Shown: positions 29,839 to 39,125, counted from the first letter of the stretch. The stretch: 39,125 nucleotides of DNA from Erysipelotrichaceae bacterium (GCA_017539105.1 JAFYHQ010000045.1:118320-157444); one strand, 5' to 3'. The notes: a model not told the origin generated them from the letters alone. Numbers and translations are program-made.

Positions 29839-32800
29839 ATGAAGAAAAGAACCGTTAAAAAAGCTATTACTTTTGTCTCTCTGTGTCTGTTGGTCTCGAT
29901 GATTGCGTTAGGATGCTTGGTCGTTAAGAATTGGGATACCCTACAGGAAGAAGAAACACAGATCGTTAATGAAGAAGAACTATTTGAAACTCTGGACTAC
30001 AGGGAATTCGAGGAAGTGGAACCGGTCAATCTGACGACGGGTTTTGATCATAGTCTTCCCAACCTGGAGGATGATCCGGATTCAGGAGACGGTCCTGATC
30101 CTGCAAATAATGTCATTGAAGACGATCGAAGGGATGAAGACGGAAATCTGGAGGAACCTTTTGATATCGTTTATCCGGAAGCAATGGAAGATGTCGTATA
30201 TGATGACAAGACTTTGCTGATTAAGATTCCAAGTCATAAGGATGCTCAAACGGTACTAAAAAATACCGGAATAGAGAAGACGGAAGAGATGTTCAGTATT
30301 TCTTCCGGTACCTGGTATGAAGGTTTTGTAAGAAACGGTTCTGATATTCAGACGGTTTTGGAAAAGGTGAGAGAAATCGATGATGTTCTGGTTGTGGAGT
30401 ATAACTTTGTGTGGGAAACCACGGATACGATCATTGAATCAGATAATTTAACAGAAATTGAAGGCTTGTGCAATAACAATTATGTATATGACCAATGGTA
30501 TTTAAGATCATGTGGTATACAAGGCGCATGGCAGTATCAGCTGATGAATCATCTTCCTTTGGCTGGTGAGGGGACGGTCATTGCCGTCATTGACACCGGC
30601 GTAGATTATACGCATGCCGATCTGTTTGCCAGCATGTGGATCAATCATAATGAAATTCCCGATAATGGTATTGATGATGATAATAATGGCTATATTGACG
30701 ATTATTATGGTGCTGATATCGTTAATGGCCAGGGAAGCGCAAAGGATGATCATGGGCATGGTACGCATGTGGCAGGTATTATAGCCGCGGCAAACAACAA
30801 TGTCGGAACTGTCGGTATTGCTTTTAATGCAAAGATCATGGCGATCAAAGCAGGAAATGCCAGTGGGTATTTCCTGCAATCGGATATCGTTAAGGCGATC
30901 CTTTATGCTCACAACAACGGGGCCGATGTCATTAATATGTCTTTTGGCGGTTCTGCGAGCACGATAGCTGTACAGGATGCTTTGGAGTTTGCGTATACCG
31001 ATTGTGTACTGGTAGCAGCAGCTGGCAATGATGGAGTTATTAATGAATACATATCTGGATATACAGGGCCTGTCATTCCTTCTTACCCTGCTGCTTTTTC
31101 ATATGTGTTAGGTGTTATGTCGGTTGACTCCAACGGCGTTGAATCATATTTCACAAATTTCGACGGGATTTCTGCTTCTAAAACAGAGTACGAAGTATAT
31201 GCGCCAGGGTCAAATATCTTATCAACTATTCCAAATAATAGATATGCTTATTGGTCAGGCACATCTATGGCTACACCGGTAATCTCTGCAATGGCAGCAA
31301 TGATAAGATCAAATTATTCAGACAGAAGTATATATCCAACTAAGTTTATCTATGGGCAGATTTCCTCAACCAGTGAGTTGAATGCGGTTTGTTATAATCC
31401 TTCATTACATACTCTATATCATAACAAACCAATGATTGCTAATGCCTATTATTCGCTGACAAAAACTCCTACTCCGGAAGTGTATCTTCGTGATTATACT
31501 TTGTTTGATACGGAAAGTTTCAGTACCAAGAATAACAGCGATGGCGTTGTGGATTCCGGAGAGATAATAGCTTTAGGTTTTGAAGTATGGAACAGATGGG
31601 GCATGGCAAAAGATACAAATATAACGATTTCTGCTTATTCTCCAACAGGAATTCCTAACCCATATGTTACTTTTGCAACATCTCTAAATGGGCAATATGG
31701 TTATTCTGCGAGTATCAATTATGGCGATGTTGGTACTTATTCATCACAGGACGCCGGAAAAGTATATGATGGTGATTTATGGGTTGGCTGGGATCACCCA
31801 TTCTATGTAAAGGTTGCTGATAATTGTCCAAACGATATGTTGATTACCATCAATGTTCAAGTAACTGCTAAAAACGCATTAAATGAATACGACCACACAT
31901 TATATAACATTTACGGAAACAATCCTCCAACTATTACCCTTGCTATAAGAAATGGGTATATTTTACCATCTGTCATTAATGAAGACATGACGTGGACAGC
32001 AGATAATTACTATATATTAAGCAATTCCGTTTATATTCCTGAAGGAGTTACGGTAAATGTTGAACCTGGCACACAGATACAATTCTGGGCAAATGATCCT
32101 GAAGATACATATGCAGATACGGCGATTGTTTTTCTAAAAGTTGACGGAACTATAAATTTCAACGGAACACAAGAAAACCATATAAGAATATTTCCTAGCG
32201 AATTGTTCGGAAAATATGGCGTTCAGATTTTTGGGAATGCGAATCTCAATTATTGTGATGTGACGAACCCATACTTACGTGCTTACACAGAGAATTCTTT
32301 TGTTAATACTATAGATAACTGTAATTTCAATCAAAATTATAAAGACTATGTGTATATAAAAGAAATAAATAACGGGATAGTTCGAACACATATAAATGGT
32401 GTTTATATAAACTGCAATAATATTATAACTAATTCTTCATTTTATAAATTAGGTTCTCATGATGCGCAGTATTGTGCGGTACTACGCGGTTATTATGAAA
32501 ACTGTTCCTTTATTGATTCATGTATTTATTTCTTTACTGATCAAGATGATTCAAGTTATTCCCGTTGTTTGTTTTATGGAAATAATAACTACCTAGTTAA
32601 TGATGGCGGCGGTGTTTCTAAACTAACAACCGTGAATAATCTAATTATTTTTGATAATATCGCTATTGATAATATTATTCGAAATGAAGAAACAGGAACA
32701 ACATATGCAATTGCCAAAATCGGTATGCAACTTAAGGAAGGAAATGCTTTTAATAATCTTGATCAACTTCTTCAAAGTTTCGATGCTCATATTGTTTCGT

Positions 32801-34047
32801 TTGAGTCTGAAACAGAATATAATTATGTAAAAAACAATTATTTGCGATATCAAAATGAATACTTGTATTACAGATATATTTTCATAGATAAAAATGGTAA
32901 AGCACAAGATATTAATGGAAATGTAATTGAGTTGAATAACGATGCACGTGAGATTCATAATAAATTAATTAATGAAGTTGATTTATCTGAAGGAATGTAT
33001 ATTACCTGTGCTATCGGGGATTGCTGTGAATATGGTTATTACGAAACGTTTTATAAAAAAGAACAATATTTAAATGGTAATGCAGTAAATTATTGTAGTC
33101 CATACAATTACTATGATGGCGCTCAATATCGCTCATTCTTAATCGAAATACCAGGTGAAATATATATAACAGAAATAGGGTTGGCAGAAGATAATATTGA
33201 TATTGATGTTGATACTCTATATCAGATTGTTACGAATCCATATCCAGAAACTGACCAAAATCTCATTTATGAATCAAAAGATGAAACAGTAATCAACGTT
33301 GATGCTTCTGGTTTAATCACCCCCCGGAGTAATGGTAATACCGAAGTGTATGTATACTCTTCTGATAGAGGAGTATATAGCGTTTTAAACGTAAATGTCA
33401 TCGATACTGTTCCATTATCAACTATTTCAGCAACGATCGAGCGGAGCAAATTAAATGTTGGAGAAAAGTTGAAAATACATTATACATTACTGCCTGAAAA
33501 TACAACAAAAAAATCCATTCGATATGTTAGCAATAATGAAGATGTTTGCAAAATTGATAAAAACGGAATCATTACAGCTATTAATCCTGGTACTGCAATT
33601 ATCAGCGTTGTCAGTAATGCCGATGAAGAAATACATGGTGATGTTGAAATTACAGTTACCCAAAATATTACTGATTTATATTACAAAGACAATATATATT
33701 GTACAAACTTAGAAAAAGAAGATGGATTTGATTTTTACCCAACCATTTATCCACATGATTATACCGAGGGTCTTATATGGGAGAGTTCTAATCCAGAAAT
33801 CGCTTATGTTGATAATAACGGACAACTCGTCAAATTACAAAATGGTACCGCAAAGCTTAAAGTTATATCAGACTATACTCGTTTAGAGAGTGATGTAATT
33901 ATCAGCATCTCGGATTATCAAGATACTGCAAAAACAATAAAAATGGAGTCATTTGGTGAAAATTCTGATTATTATGTTTATGCATTACTTAATAATGGCG
34001 AATTATGGACATGGGGAACATCGATTAAATCGCCAAAAAAGTCATAG
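29839..34047 (+). CDS. Giant secreted subtilase (S8), N-terminal part, ending at a frame break
   Basis: 1402 aa. A basic, hydrophobic N-terminus (about 1-30) is an export signal or anchor, with a non-canonical ALGC. Residues 100-200 are a fervidolysin-type propeptide. The catalytic triad is complete: Asp252 (AVIDTGVDYTH), His307 (HGHGTHVAG) and Ser476 (GTSMATP), with oxyanion Asn397 (AAGND). Then come an Ig-like region, a beta-helix-like stretch (about 700-890), three Big_2-type domains (about 1115-1375) and the start of an RCC1-like propeller (LLNNGELWTWGTS), where the frame ends at TAG. From about 31080 the gene turns AT-rich. The next frame continues the same propeller, so this is either a programmed -1 shift, a mutation or a sequencing error in an A6 run. 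Confidence 0.9.
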   Translation: MKKRTVKKAITFVSLCLLVSMIALGCLVVKNWDTLQEEETQIVNEEELFETLDYREFEEVEPVNLTTGFDHSLPNLEDDPDSGDGPDPANNVIEDDRRDEDGNLEEPFDIVYPEAMEDVVYDDKTLLIKIPSHKDAQTVLKNTGIEKTEEMFSISSGTWYEGFVRNGSDIQTVLEKVREIDDVLVVEYNFVWETTDTIIESDNLTEIEGLCNNNYVYDQWYLRSCGIQGAWQYQLMNHLPLAGEGTVIAVIDTGVDYTHADLFASMWINHNEIPDNGIDDDNNGYIDDYYGADIVNGQGSAKDDHGHGTHVAGIIAAANNNVGTVGIAFNAKIMAIKAGNASGYFLQSDIVKAILYAHNNGADVINMSFGGSASTIAVQDALEFAYTDCVLVAAAGNDGVINEYISGYTGPVIPSYPAAFSYVLGVMSVDSNGVESYFTNFDGISASKTEYEVYAPGSNILSTIPNNRYAYWSGTSMATPVISAMAAMIRSNYSDRSIYPTKFIYGQISSTSELNAVCYNPSLHTLYHNKPMIANAYYSLTKTPTPEVYLRDYTLFDTESFSTKNNSDGVVDSGEIIALGFEVWNRWGMAKDTNITISAYSPTGIPNPYVTFATSLNGQYGYSASINYGDVGTYSSQDAGKVYDGDLWVGWDHPFYVKVADNCPNDMLITINVQVTAKNALNEYDHTLYNIYGNNPPTITLAIRNGYILPSVINEDMTWTADNYYILSNSVYIPEGVTVNVEPGTQIQFWANDPEDTYADTAIVFLKVDGTINFNGTQENHIRIFPSELFGKYGVQIFGNANLNYCDVTNPYLRAYTENSFVNTIDNCNFNQNYKDYVYIKEINNGIVRTHINGVYINCNNIITNSSFYKLGSHDAQYCAVLRGYYENCSFIDSCIYFFTDQDDSSYSRCLFYGNNNYLVNDGGGVSKLTTVNNLIIFDNIAIDNIIRNEETGTTYAIAKIGMQLKEGNAFNNLDQLLQSFDAHIVSFESETEYNYVKNNYLRYQNEYLYYRYIFIDKNGKAQDINGNVIELNNDAREIHNKLINEVDLSEGMYITCAIGDCCEYGYYETFYKKEQYLNGNAVNYCSPYNYYDGAQYRSFLIEIPGEIYITEIGLAEDNIDIDVDTLYQIVTNPYPETDQNLIYESKDETVINVDASGLITPRSNGNTEVYVYSSDRGVYSVLNVNVIDTVPLSTISATIERSKLNVGEKLKIHYTLLPENTTKKSIRYVSNNEDVCKIDKNGIITAINPGTAIISVVSNADEEIHGDVEITVTQNITDLYYKDNIYCTNLEKEDGFDFYPTIYPHDYTEGLIWESSNPEIAYVDNNGQLVKLQNGTAKLKVISDYTRLESDVIISISDYQDTAKTIKMESFGENSDYYVYALLNNGELWTWGTSIKSPKKS
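34035..34041 (+). other. Slippery heptamer A_AAA_AAG in frame, at the frame break
   Basis: In the zero frame the codons are CCA AAA AAG TCA TAG, so the bases A-AAA-AAG form the same heptamer used by E. coli dnaX. Slipping back one base continues as GTC ATA GCA AAT..., directly into the frame of the next open reading frame, bypassing the TAG at 34045-34047. A GGGGAA at 34013-34018 is a possible upstream stimulator, but its spacing (16 nt) is longer than usual. Only a weak 5-bp stem (TTATA/TATAA) is seen downstream. Confidence 0.6.
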
Positions 34048-34061
34048 CAAATTATTATATA

Positions 34062-36737
34062 GTGGATTTTGTTATAAACGACCATAATCTTTATATCCTA
34101 GATGATTCTGGAATCGTTTATAAGTCTGATAAGCAAATAAATAGCGAGTATAATCAGTTTAATTGTAATTTTTCACAATTTTTTGACGATGTAATTATGC
34201 TTGAGAGCAATCCTTATTATACAAATCCGGTATTTGCAATAAGAAGCGATAGAACGGCTTGGGCATGGGCAGGTAATAACTATCATGGCACATATGGCAA
34301 TGATTCATATACTAATTCACCTTTTCCAATTCAGAGTAATATTTCAAATGTTATTGATATCAAGGTTAATAATGATTTAGCTTTTTTCTTAACTGAAAAT
34401 GAAAATTTGTATGTTACAGGTGGTTATTATATGTACAATACACCTTATTTATTCGAAACAGGAGTGAAAGCAATAATCAAAAGCGACTCATTATATTATG
34501 TTACTTCTGATAGTCTTAATTATGTTAATAGTTATTTAGATATTGATCGATGTGACGAAAAATATAGTGATAAACAAATAGTATTAAATAACGGTAATTT
34601 AGGATATTATATACAGAATGGTGAATTATTTGTTAGATGCAGATACAATCGCACCGATGGGATTCTTGGTCTAGGAGAAGATGTTATTAGTACTAATAAT
34701 GAATATGTAAGAGTTGAGAGTATTGAAAACGCCGTCAATGTCTTTTCGAATAACACAACTACTTATATTCAAACTGAAGATGGTACATTGTATGGCATGG
34801 GTGTAAATTCCGGTGGACAGTTAGCTGACTTTTCAACAGCGAACAGTTTTGTACCTAAAAAAATACACTTTGGTTTGCAGCCTAATTATGATAGTTTAGA
34901 AGTAAATAGAACTAACATAACTGATGATACTCTATCGGATCAAGTTTTAGTAGTTGAATTTAATGAAGCGTTGATTAAAGGAAATAATTACGCTTATATT
35001 AGTATGATTGACGAAAACGGCAATCAGGTAGGGATTAATAAATCAATCACTTTGAATAAGTTTATTATAAGTAAAGCAAATGGTTTCGAAATCAACAAAG
35101 CATATACTTTAAATATTCCCAATGATGCTTTGATGACTTTATTTTCAAATGGTAACGAAGAGATTTCATTCACTTTTTCATATATGAATAATAGTAATCC
35201 TGAACCAGAAGAAGATTTGCCATCAATCTGGAACGAAGAATTGTTAACCGAAGAAATCGAAACAGTTGAAACATTTATAAATGAAGAAGTGCAACGTTTT
35301 TATTGGACTGAAGAATTAATTTTAGATAAGATCGATTTCTTTGCCAAACATGGAGTCAATTCTTATTTCTATAACAATGCTATAATAAATAATTTTTCTG
35401 TAGATATACCAGAGAATTATTGGTTAAGGATTCAAGGACCATCAAGTTCAACATATAACGAACTTTCAATTGCCTATAACTATTGGGGTACAACTAATGA
35501 GATATTGATTAATAAGCAGATTGTTGACTTCAATGACTATCAGACTTTAACCAATCTTAATCCTGACCCTTGGCTTACGGAAGCTCCATCTGATGTATGG
35601 CCATTCGTCGTCAATGCCGGTGTCATGAATTCAGAAGGCGAAGTCGTCGATACTGTAGGAAATGAATCTGTGACTTTCTTTACCGAATTCAACCGTCCGA
35701 TGGATCGGGAAGTTGATCTCGATTTCCGCTTTGGCTCAACATACCCATATGCCGATTATCAGATCACTGGCGAATGGGTGTCCGATACCAGATGGGAAGG
35801 CAATGCCACGATCAATACAAGAATCGAATCAGGTGCACAGTATCTGTCTATCAGCAATGCTTATTCTGGTGATGAACAGCATCTTCAGTTTTTCAAAGAT
35901 TGGGGAAGATTTACATTCAATATTGATATGTCTAATGCTTTGTCGATGACGATGCATGGCGAAGCAATGGATACGGGCATTCAGCTTACTTGGGAACAGG
36001 ACGACTTCGACACGCTGATCGGTTACAATGTTTACCGTTCCTACAGTGAAGACGGTTTCTACACAAGATTGAATTCCGTTGTCATACCGGTTGGCGAAGA
36101 AGAATTCTTCGATGACACAGTCGAACCTGGTCAAGTCTACTATTATAATTTCACAGTTGTCATGTCTGACTTGAGTGAATCGACACCATCAGGAAAGATC
36201 GTCATCAGATCAAAGGATACGATGGCTCCGAACATCTATCATTCTCCTGTTTATACAGCATATACAGGATCGAATCTGGTCATCAGTGCTACGATCATAG
36301 ATAATATCGGAGTACAAAGAGCGAAACTGTATTATCGTATCACTGAAACGGAAGAATGGCATTCTGTCGAGATGACAAAGAATAACGACAAATACTATGG
36401 AACGATTCCTAGTTCCTATGTCACTACCGCGGGCATCGATTACTATATCGAAGCGTTTGATGGCGTATCTTATACTTATTCCAGAACTGCCGAGAATCCA
36501 TACAACATTCTTGTGAAGGAAGCGATAGGCAATGATCAGCTGGGCGATGTCGATGGTGATGGCAAGATCACAAATAAAGACGCATTGATGATCATTCAGG
36601 CAGTCAACGACTTGCTGAACCTGACAGAGGATGAATTCACCAGAGCAGATCTCAACAAAGATGGCGAACTGTCTTCTACCGAAGCTTTGCTTATTCTGAA
36701 ATATGTGAGCGGAAAGATCACAAGTCTTGTTATCTGA
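34062..36737 (+). CDS. Continuation of the giant protease: RCC1-like, Ig-like, FN3 and C-terminal dockerin
   Basis: 891 aa counted from a GTG, but the frame truly begins at 34041. It has no SD and no signal peptide, and its first residues complete the RCC1-like repeat of the upstream frame (with WAWAGNNYHGTYGND and LYGMGVNSGGQLAD). Then come a Big_5-type Ig-like domain (about 285-370), a second structured region, an FN3 module (about 640-715), an Ig-like domain with IDNIGVQRAKLYY (about 745-790) and a type-I-like dockerin (about 826-888). The dockerin has two EF-like calcium loops, GDVDGDGKITNKDALMIIQ and ADLNKDGELSSTEALLILK. Joined to the upstream part, the protein would be about 2299 aa. 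It is not an independent gene; treat it as the 3' half. Confidence 0.85.
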   Translation: MDFVINDHNLYILDDSGIVYKSDKQINSEYNQFNCNFSQFFDDVIMLESNPYYTNPVFAIRSDRTAWAWAGNNYHGTYGNDSYTNSPFPIQSNISNVIDIKVNNDLAFFLTENENLYVTGGYYMYNTPYLFETGVKAIIKSDSLYYVTSDSLNYVNSYLDIDRCDEKYSDKQIVLNNGNLGYYIQNGELFVRCRYNRTDGILGLGEDVISTNNEYVRVESIENAVNVFSNNTTTYIQTEDGTLYGMGVNSGGQLADFSTANSFVPKKIHFGLQPNYDSLEVNRTNITDDTLSDQVLVVEFNEALIKGNNYAYISMIDENGNQVGINKSITLNKFIISKANGFEINKAYTLNIPNDALMTLFSNGNEEISFTFSYMNNSNPEPEEDLPSIWNEELLTEEIETVETFINEEVQRFYWTEELILDKIDFFAKHGVNSYFYNNAIINNFSVDIPENYWLRIQGPSSSTYNELSIAYNYWGTTNEILINKQIVDFNDYQTLTNLNPDPWLTEAPSDVWPFVVNAGVMNSEGEVVDTVGNESVTFFTEFNRPMDREVDLDFRFGSTYPYADYQITGEWVSDTRWEGNATINTRIESGAQYLSISNAYSGDEQHLQFFKDWGRFTFNIDMSNALSMTMHGEAMDTGIQLTWEQDDFDTLIGYNVYRSYSEDGFYTRLNSVVIPVGEEEFFDDTVEPGQVYYYNFTVVMSDLSESTPSGKIVIRSKDTMAPNIYHSPVYTAYTGSNLVISATIIDNIGVQRAKLYYRITETEEWHSVEMTKNNDKYYGTIPSSYVTTAGIDYYIEAFDGVSYTYSRTAENPYNILVKEAIGNDQLGDVDGDGKITNKDALMIIQAVNDLLNLTEDEFTRADLNKDGELSSTEALLILKYVSGKITSLVI

Positions 36738-39125
36738 TGGCTATGAAAAAACTATTGATACTATTGCTATCGGTGATGCTGGTGTTTGCTGATACCGCTT
36801 ATGTATCGGCAGACGGACCAAGCGTATCGGCTTCAGATGGAAGCGGTTATCCCGGCAATACGGTTTATACTTATATAGATGCCAATGATTTCAATCATAT
36901 CGGAGGATTGGATCTGAATGTATATTATGATTCCGATGTATTGACGCTGGTATCCTGTGATGAAACGGGTATTTTGGCTTCTTCTGAACATCTGACCGAT
37001 ATTAATACCAATACGGTAGGTCAAATCAATACCAGTTCGATTTTTACGAATTCACTTTCGGGAAGCGGATCTCTTATCGTGGTTGGTTTCAGAATCAAAC
37101 AGGATGCGACACCGGGAGAAACTACTGTCAATATCGCGATAGGTGATGTCTATGATCAGAACCTGAACCCGGTTTCGCTGAATGGAACCAGCTACATAAT
37201 CATGATCAACGAAAGACCGACTGTTATCAATACGATGAGTCTGTCTTCTACCACAGGTATTTCTGCTTACGAGAACGATGTGTTCAGTTTGAATCTGTGG
37301 ACCAATAATGCATACAATATGGCTGCTGCAGATTTCATCATCGCATACGACAGTGAAAAACTGGAGTATCAGGAACTGACACTAGGTTCTGCGATGCTGG
37401 AAGCCAATGGGGCTCTATATGACATCAATGCCAGAGACGGATATATAGAAGTCTCTTATATCTGCCTGAATGGCATCGATGGTTCGATCAATCCGATCAT
37501 GAGTGTTGAATTCAAATCTGTTGCGGATGAAAACGGGCAGACAAGCGTTTCTTTCACGAGTGAAAGCGTCTATGATTCGGCACTGAACCTTATTAATGGG
37601 AGCAGTGTAACATCCATCATTGCTTTGCGTGAGCAGGGAATCATTGATGATAAACTGAAAATCACCACTTCCAATGAATTGGATGAAAACAGGGATGTCA
37701 TTGTCCGATTCTATGTCCCGGGAGAAACCAACCTGGCTGCTGCAGATTTTATCGTCAGTTTTGATAATACAAAAGTAACATGTTCAAAAGTGGAAAAGAT
37801 ATGCAGTTGCGGTTCCATTACGTACAATATTAAAAATGAAAATGGTCAGGTTAAGTTCTCTTATATCGATATGGATGGAGGATTGACGGAAGACACGGAA
37901 CTACTTGCTTTAACATTCGTAACTGCAAACAATGATTGTGTTGATGTTCCAATCGACTTCATTGTTAAAAATCCGATCAATGATGCTTTTGAGAACTTAG
38001 ACCTTGAATGCGTCGGAACCAGTTTTCATATGCATAAGTATTCCGGAGAACCAAACTACATGGAAGATGTAGTTTGCGAAATATGTGGGGAAGTCATTTA
38101 TCCAAAACTATGTCCGACAGATTATACGATCCATTTTGATGCAAATGACGGAACAGGAGAAATGGAAGATCAGCTGTTCCTGTATGGCGTTCCGCAAGCA
38201 TTAAGCAAGAATCAATTTACCCGTCAGGGATATCGTTTTACAGGTTGGTCATGTAATGACGTAATCTATCAGGATGAGCAAGAGATCTCATTAAATGAAT
38301 TCGTTCAAGACCATGAAACATTCACTTTCTATGCGAACTGGGCCGCAAACGATGATACGCCTTACACCGTCAACCACTGGCGGGAAGACCTTTCCGGAAA
38401 CTATCCGGATTCGCTGAAAGAGAGCCAGACCCTCTACGGCCAGACGGATTCAACGGTCACTCCTGAAGTCAGAAGCTACGAAGGCTTCCGTTCTCCTGAA
38501 CAGGAAAGCCTCGAGATCAGCGCGGACGGAACGGCCGTCCTGGACTACTACTACACCAGAAACTCCTACGTACTGACTCTGGAGAAGGGAAGAGGCATCT
38601 CTTCCGCATCCGGGGCGGGGACCTACAAATACGAGCAGCAGGTATCGCTGTCCGCCGTCCTTCTTGAAGGCTACGAGAACATCGTCTATTCCGGAGACTT
38701 CAGCACGGCTTCCTTTGCGATGCCTGCAGGCAACGTGGCGATGTCCGTATCCGCCTCGCCGATCCTGTATTCGATCAGCTACGATCTGGACGGAGGCGTT
38801 CTTGAGGAAGACAATCCTTCCTCCTATACTGTGGAATCACCGGCCATCGTCCTGAACGAACCGTCAAAACAGGGATACGTCTTCCTGGGCTGGACGGGAA
38901 CGGATCTCGATGAACCTACGAAGGACGTGACGATCCCATCGGGGTCCACCGGAGACAGGGAATACACCGCGAACTGGCGATTTGCCGACATTCTCGTCGA
39001 ATCCGTCACCCTGAACAAGACGGAACTCGAGCTGACGATCCTTGGATCCGAGACCCTGCAGGCTACCGTGCTTCCTGAGGATGCCACAAACAGGAACGTC
39101 ACATGGTCCTCTTCCGACATGACCG
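36737..39125 (+). CDS. Cohesin-bearing surface scaffold protein, open at the window end
   Basis: 796 codons without a stop; the gene leaves the window. The ATG at 36737 overlaps the dockerin gene's TGA (TGATG); ATG 36743 is a close alternative. A signal peptide (MKKLLILLLSVMLVFADTAYVSA) is cut near residue 26. Three cohesin-like modules follow (about 28-155, 165-300, 305-425), each with the GG/AA-D-x-x-I-x-Y/F-D core, e.g. HIGGLDLNVYYDSDVLTLVS and MAAADFIIAYDSEKLEY. Next are a His/Cys cluster (HMHKYSG...CEICGE, about 430-455), an InlB-type repeat (about 463-535), a MucBP-like region, a second InlB repeat (about 676-747) and a Big_2 domain cut by the edge. From about 38345 the DNA is much more GC-rich. 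It is probably a surface scaffold that captures dockerin-bearing proteins. Confidence 0.85.
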   Translation, partial: MAMKKLLILLLSVMLVFADTAYVSADGPSVSASDGSGYPGNTVYTYIDANDFNHIGGLDLNVYYDSDVLTLVSCDETGILASSEHLTDINTNTVGQINTSSIFTNSLSGSGSLIVVGFRIKQDATPGETTVNIAIGDVYDQNLNPVSLNGTSYIIMINERPTVINTMSLSSTTGISAYENDVFSLNLWTNNAYNMAAADFIIAYDSEKLEYQELTLGSAMLEANGALYDINARDGYIEVSYICLNGIDGSINPIMSVEFKSVADENGQTSVSFTSESVYDSALNLINGSSVTSIIALREQGIIDDKLKITTSNELDENRDVIVRFYVPGETNLAAADFIVSFDNTKVTCSKVEKICSCGSITYNIKNENGQVKFSYIDMDGGLTEDTELLALTFVTANNDCVDVPIDFIVKNPINDAFENLDLECVGTSFHMHKYSGEPNYMEDVVCEICGEVIYPKLCPTDYTIHFDANDGTGEMEDQLFLYGVPQALSKNQFTRQGYRFTGWSCNDVIYQDEQEISLNEFVQDHETFTFYANWAANDDTPYTVNHWREDLSGNYPDSLKESQTLYGQTDSTVTPEVRSYEGFRSPEQESLEISADGTAVLDYYYTRNSYVLTLEKGRGISSASGAGTYKYEQQVSLSAVLLEGYENIVYSGDFSTASFAMPAGNVAMSVSASPILYSISYDLDGGVLEEDNPSSYTVESPAIVLNEPSKQGYVFLGWTGTDLDEPTKDVTIPSGSTGDREYTANWRFADILVESVTLNKTELELTILGSETLQATVLPEDATNRNVTWSSSDMT

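Noticed and set aside
31000-35600. Mobile element as the source of the AT-rich island
   Set aside because: No transposase, terminal inverted repeats or target duplication seen; the frame runs through both edges, so domain recombination fits better.
36833-37024. 63-aa minus-strand frame in the scaffold gene
   Set aside because: Antisense to a long, domain-bearing frame; no SD or composition support.
1-39125. CRISPR arrays, tRNA or rRNA genes
   Set aside because: No regularly spaced repeats, cloverleaf with CCA end or rRNA-like stretch was recognised on either strand by eye; a tRNAscan or covariance search would be decisive.

Overview
The window looks like a chromosomal segment of a low-to-mid GC Firmicute. 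The gene set, the InlB-type/Big_2 surface proteins, the sigma-A promoters and the T-box leader suggest Erysipelotrichia or a near relative; this placement is inference, as no rRNA or taxonomic marker is present. I see no tRNA, rRNA, CRISPR array, insertion sequence or integrase. Genes are densely packed, often overlapping or translationally coupled, with short intrinsic terminators between units.

Layout. 1-2058: 3' part of thiI overlapping a Xaa-Pro aminopeptidase. 2085-5107: a cre-controlled beta-glucoside unit (GH1 6-phospho-beta-glycosidase and PTS IIBC). 5145-9060: a GH2 glycosidase, a nitrilase-superfamily hydrolase, a GNAT, an isoprenylcysteine-methyltransferase-like membrane enzyme and a MazG-like protein. 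9084-10732: a T-box riboswitch, specifier read as UUC (Phe), ahead of an APC amino-acid permease. 10775-11798: a membrane protein coupled to a low-molecular-weight protein tyrosine phosphatase. 11817-14230: a five-gene operon behind a perfect consensus promoter (SPFH protein, 47-aa membrane peptide, LURP-one-like protein, DUF1836 regulator, 65-aa Pro/Gly/His-rich membrane peptide). 14249-15301: a GNAT and MntP. 15348-18424 (minus): PadR regulator, DUF1700/DUF4097-type protein and ABC exporter behind two near-identical operator-promoters. 18453-22600: membrane protein, small protein, rhomboid protease, orphan mannose-family EIIA and a 662-aa protein with a possible TerD-like region and a hairpin at the start of its mRNA.

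22652-29607 is an amino-sugar/peptidoglycan-recycling region: three tandem SIS-domain (UPF0309-like) proteins, then mutY, a Gfo/Idh oxidoreductase, a CPBP protease, nagA and murQ in one overlapping chain. NagA and MurQ act on GlcNAc-6-P and MurNAc-6-P.

29662-39125 is the most unusual part. A very large secreted subtilase (S8) is followed, across a reading-frame break at the heptamer A_AAA_AAG, by a continuation ending in a two-repeat dockerin. Overlapping its stop codon starts an open reading frame that leaves the window: a signal peptide, three cohesin-like modules, InlB-type repeats and a Big_2 domain. Together they look like a dockerin-bearing protease and its cohesin-bearing surface scaffold, a protease-based counterpart of a cellulosome. 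The region is a composition mosaic (AT-rich middle, GC-rich 3' end), suggesting domain shuffling.

A second window-wide signal is regulatory: at least six genes carry a -10 hexamer exactly 6 nt before the ATG with no Shine-Dalgarno, implying frequent leaderless transcripts.
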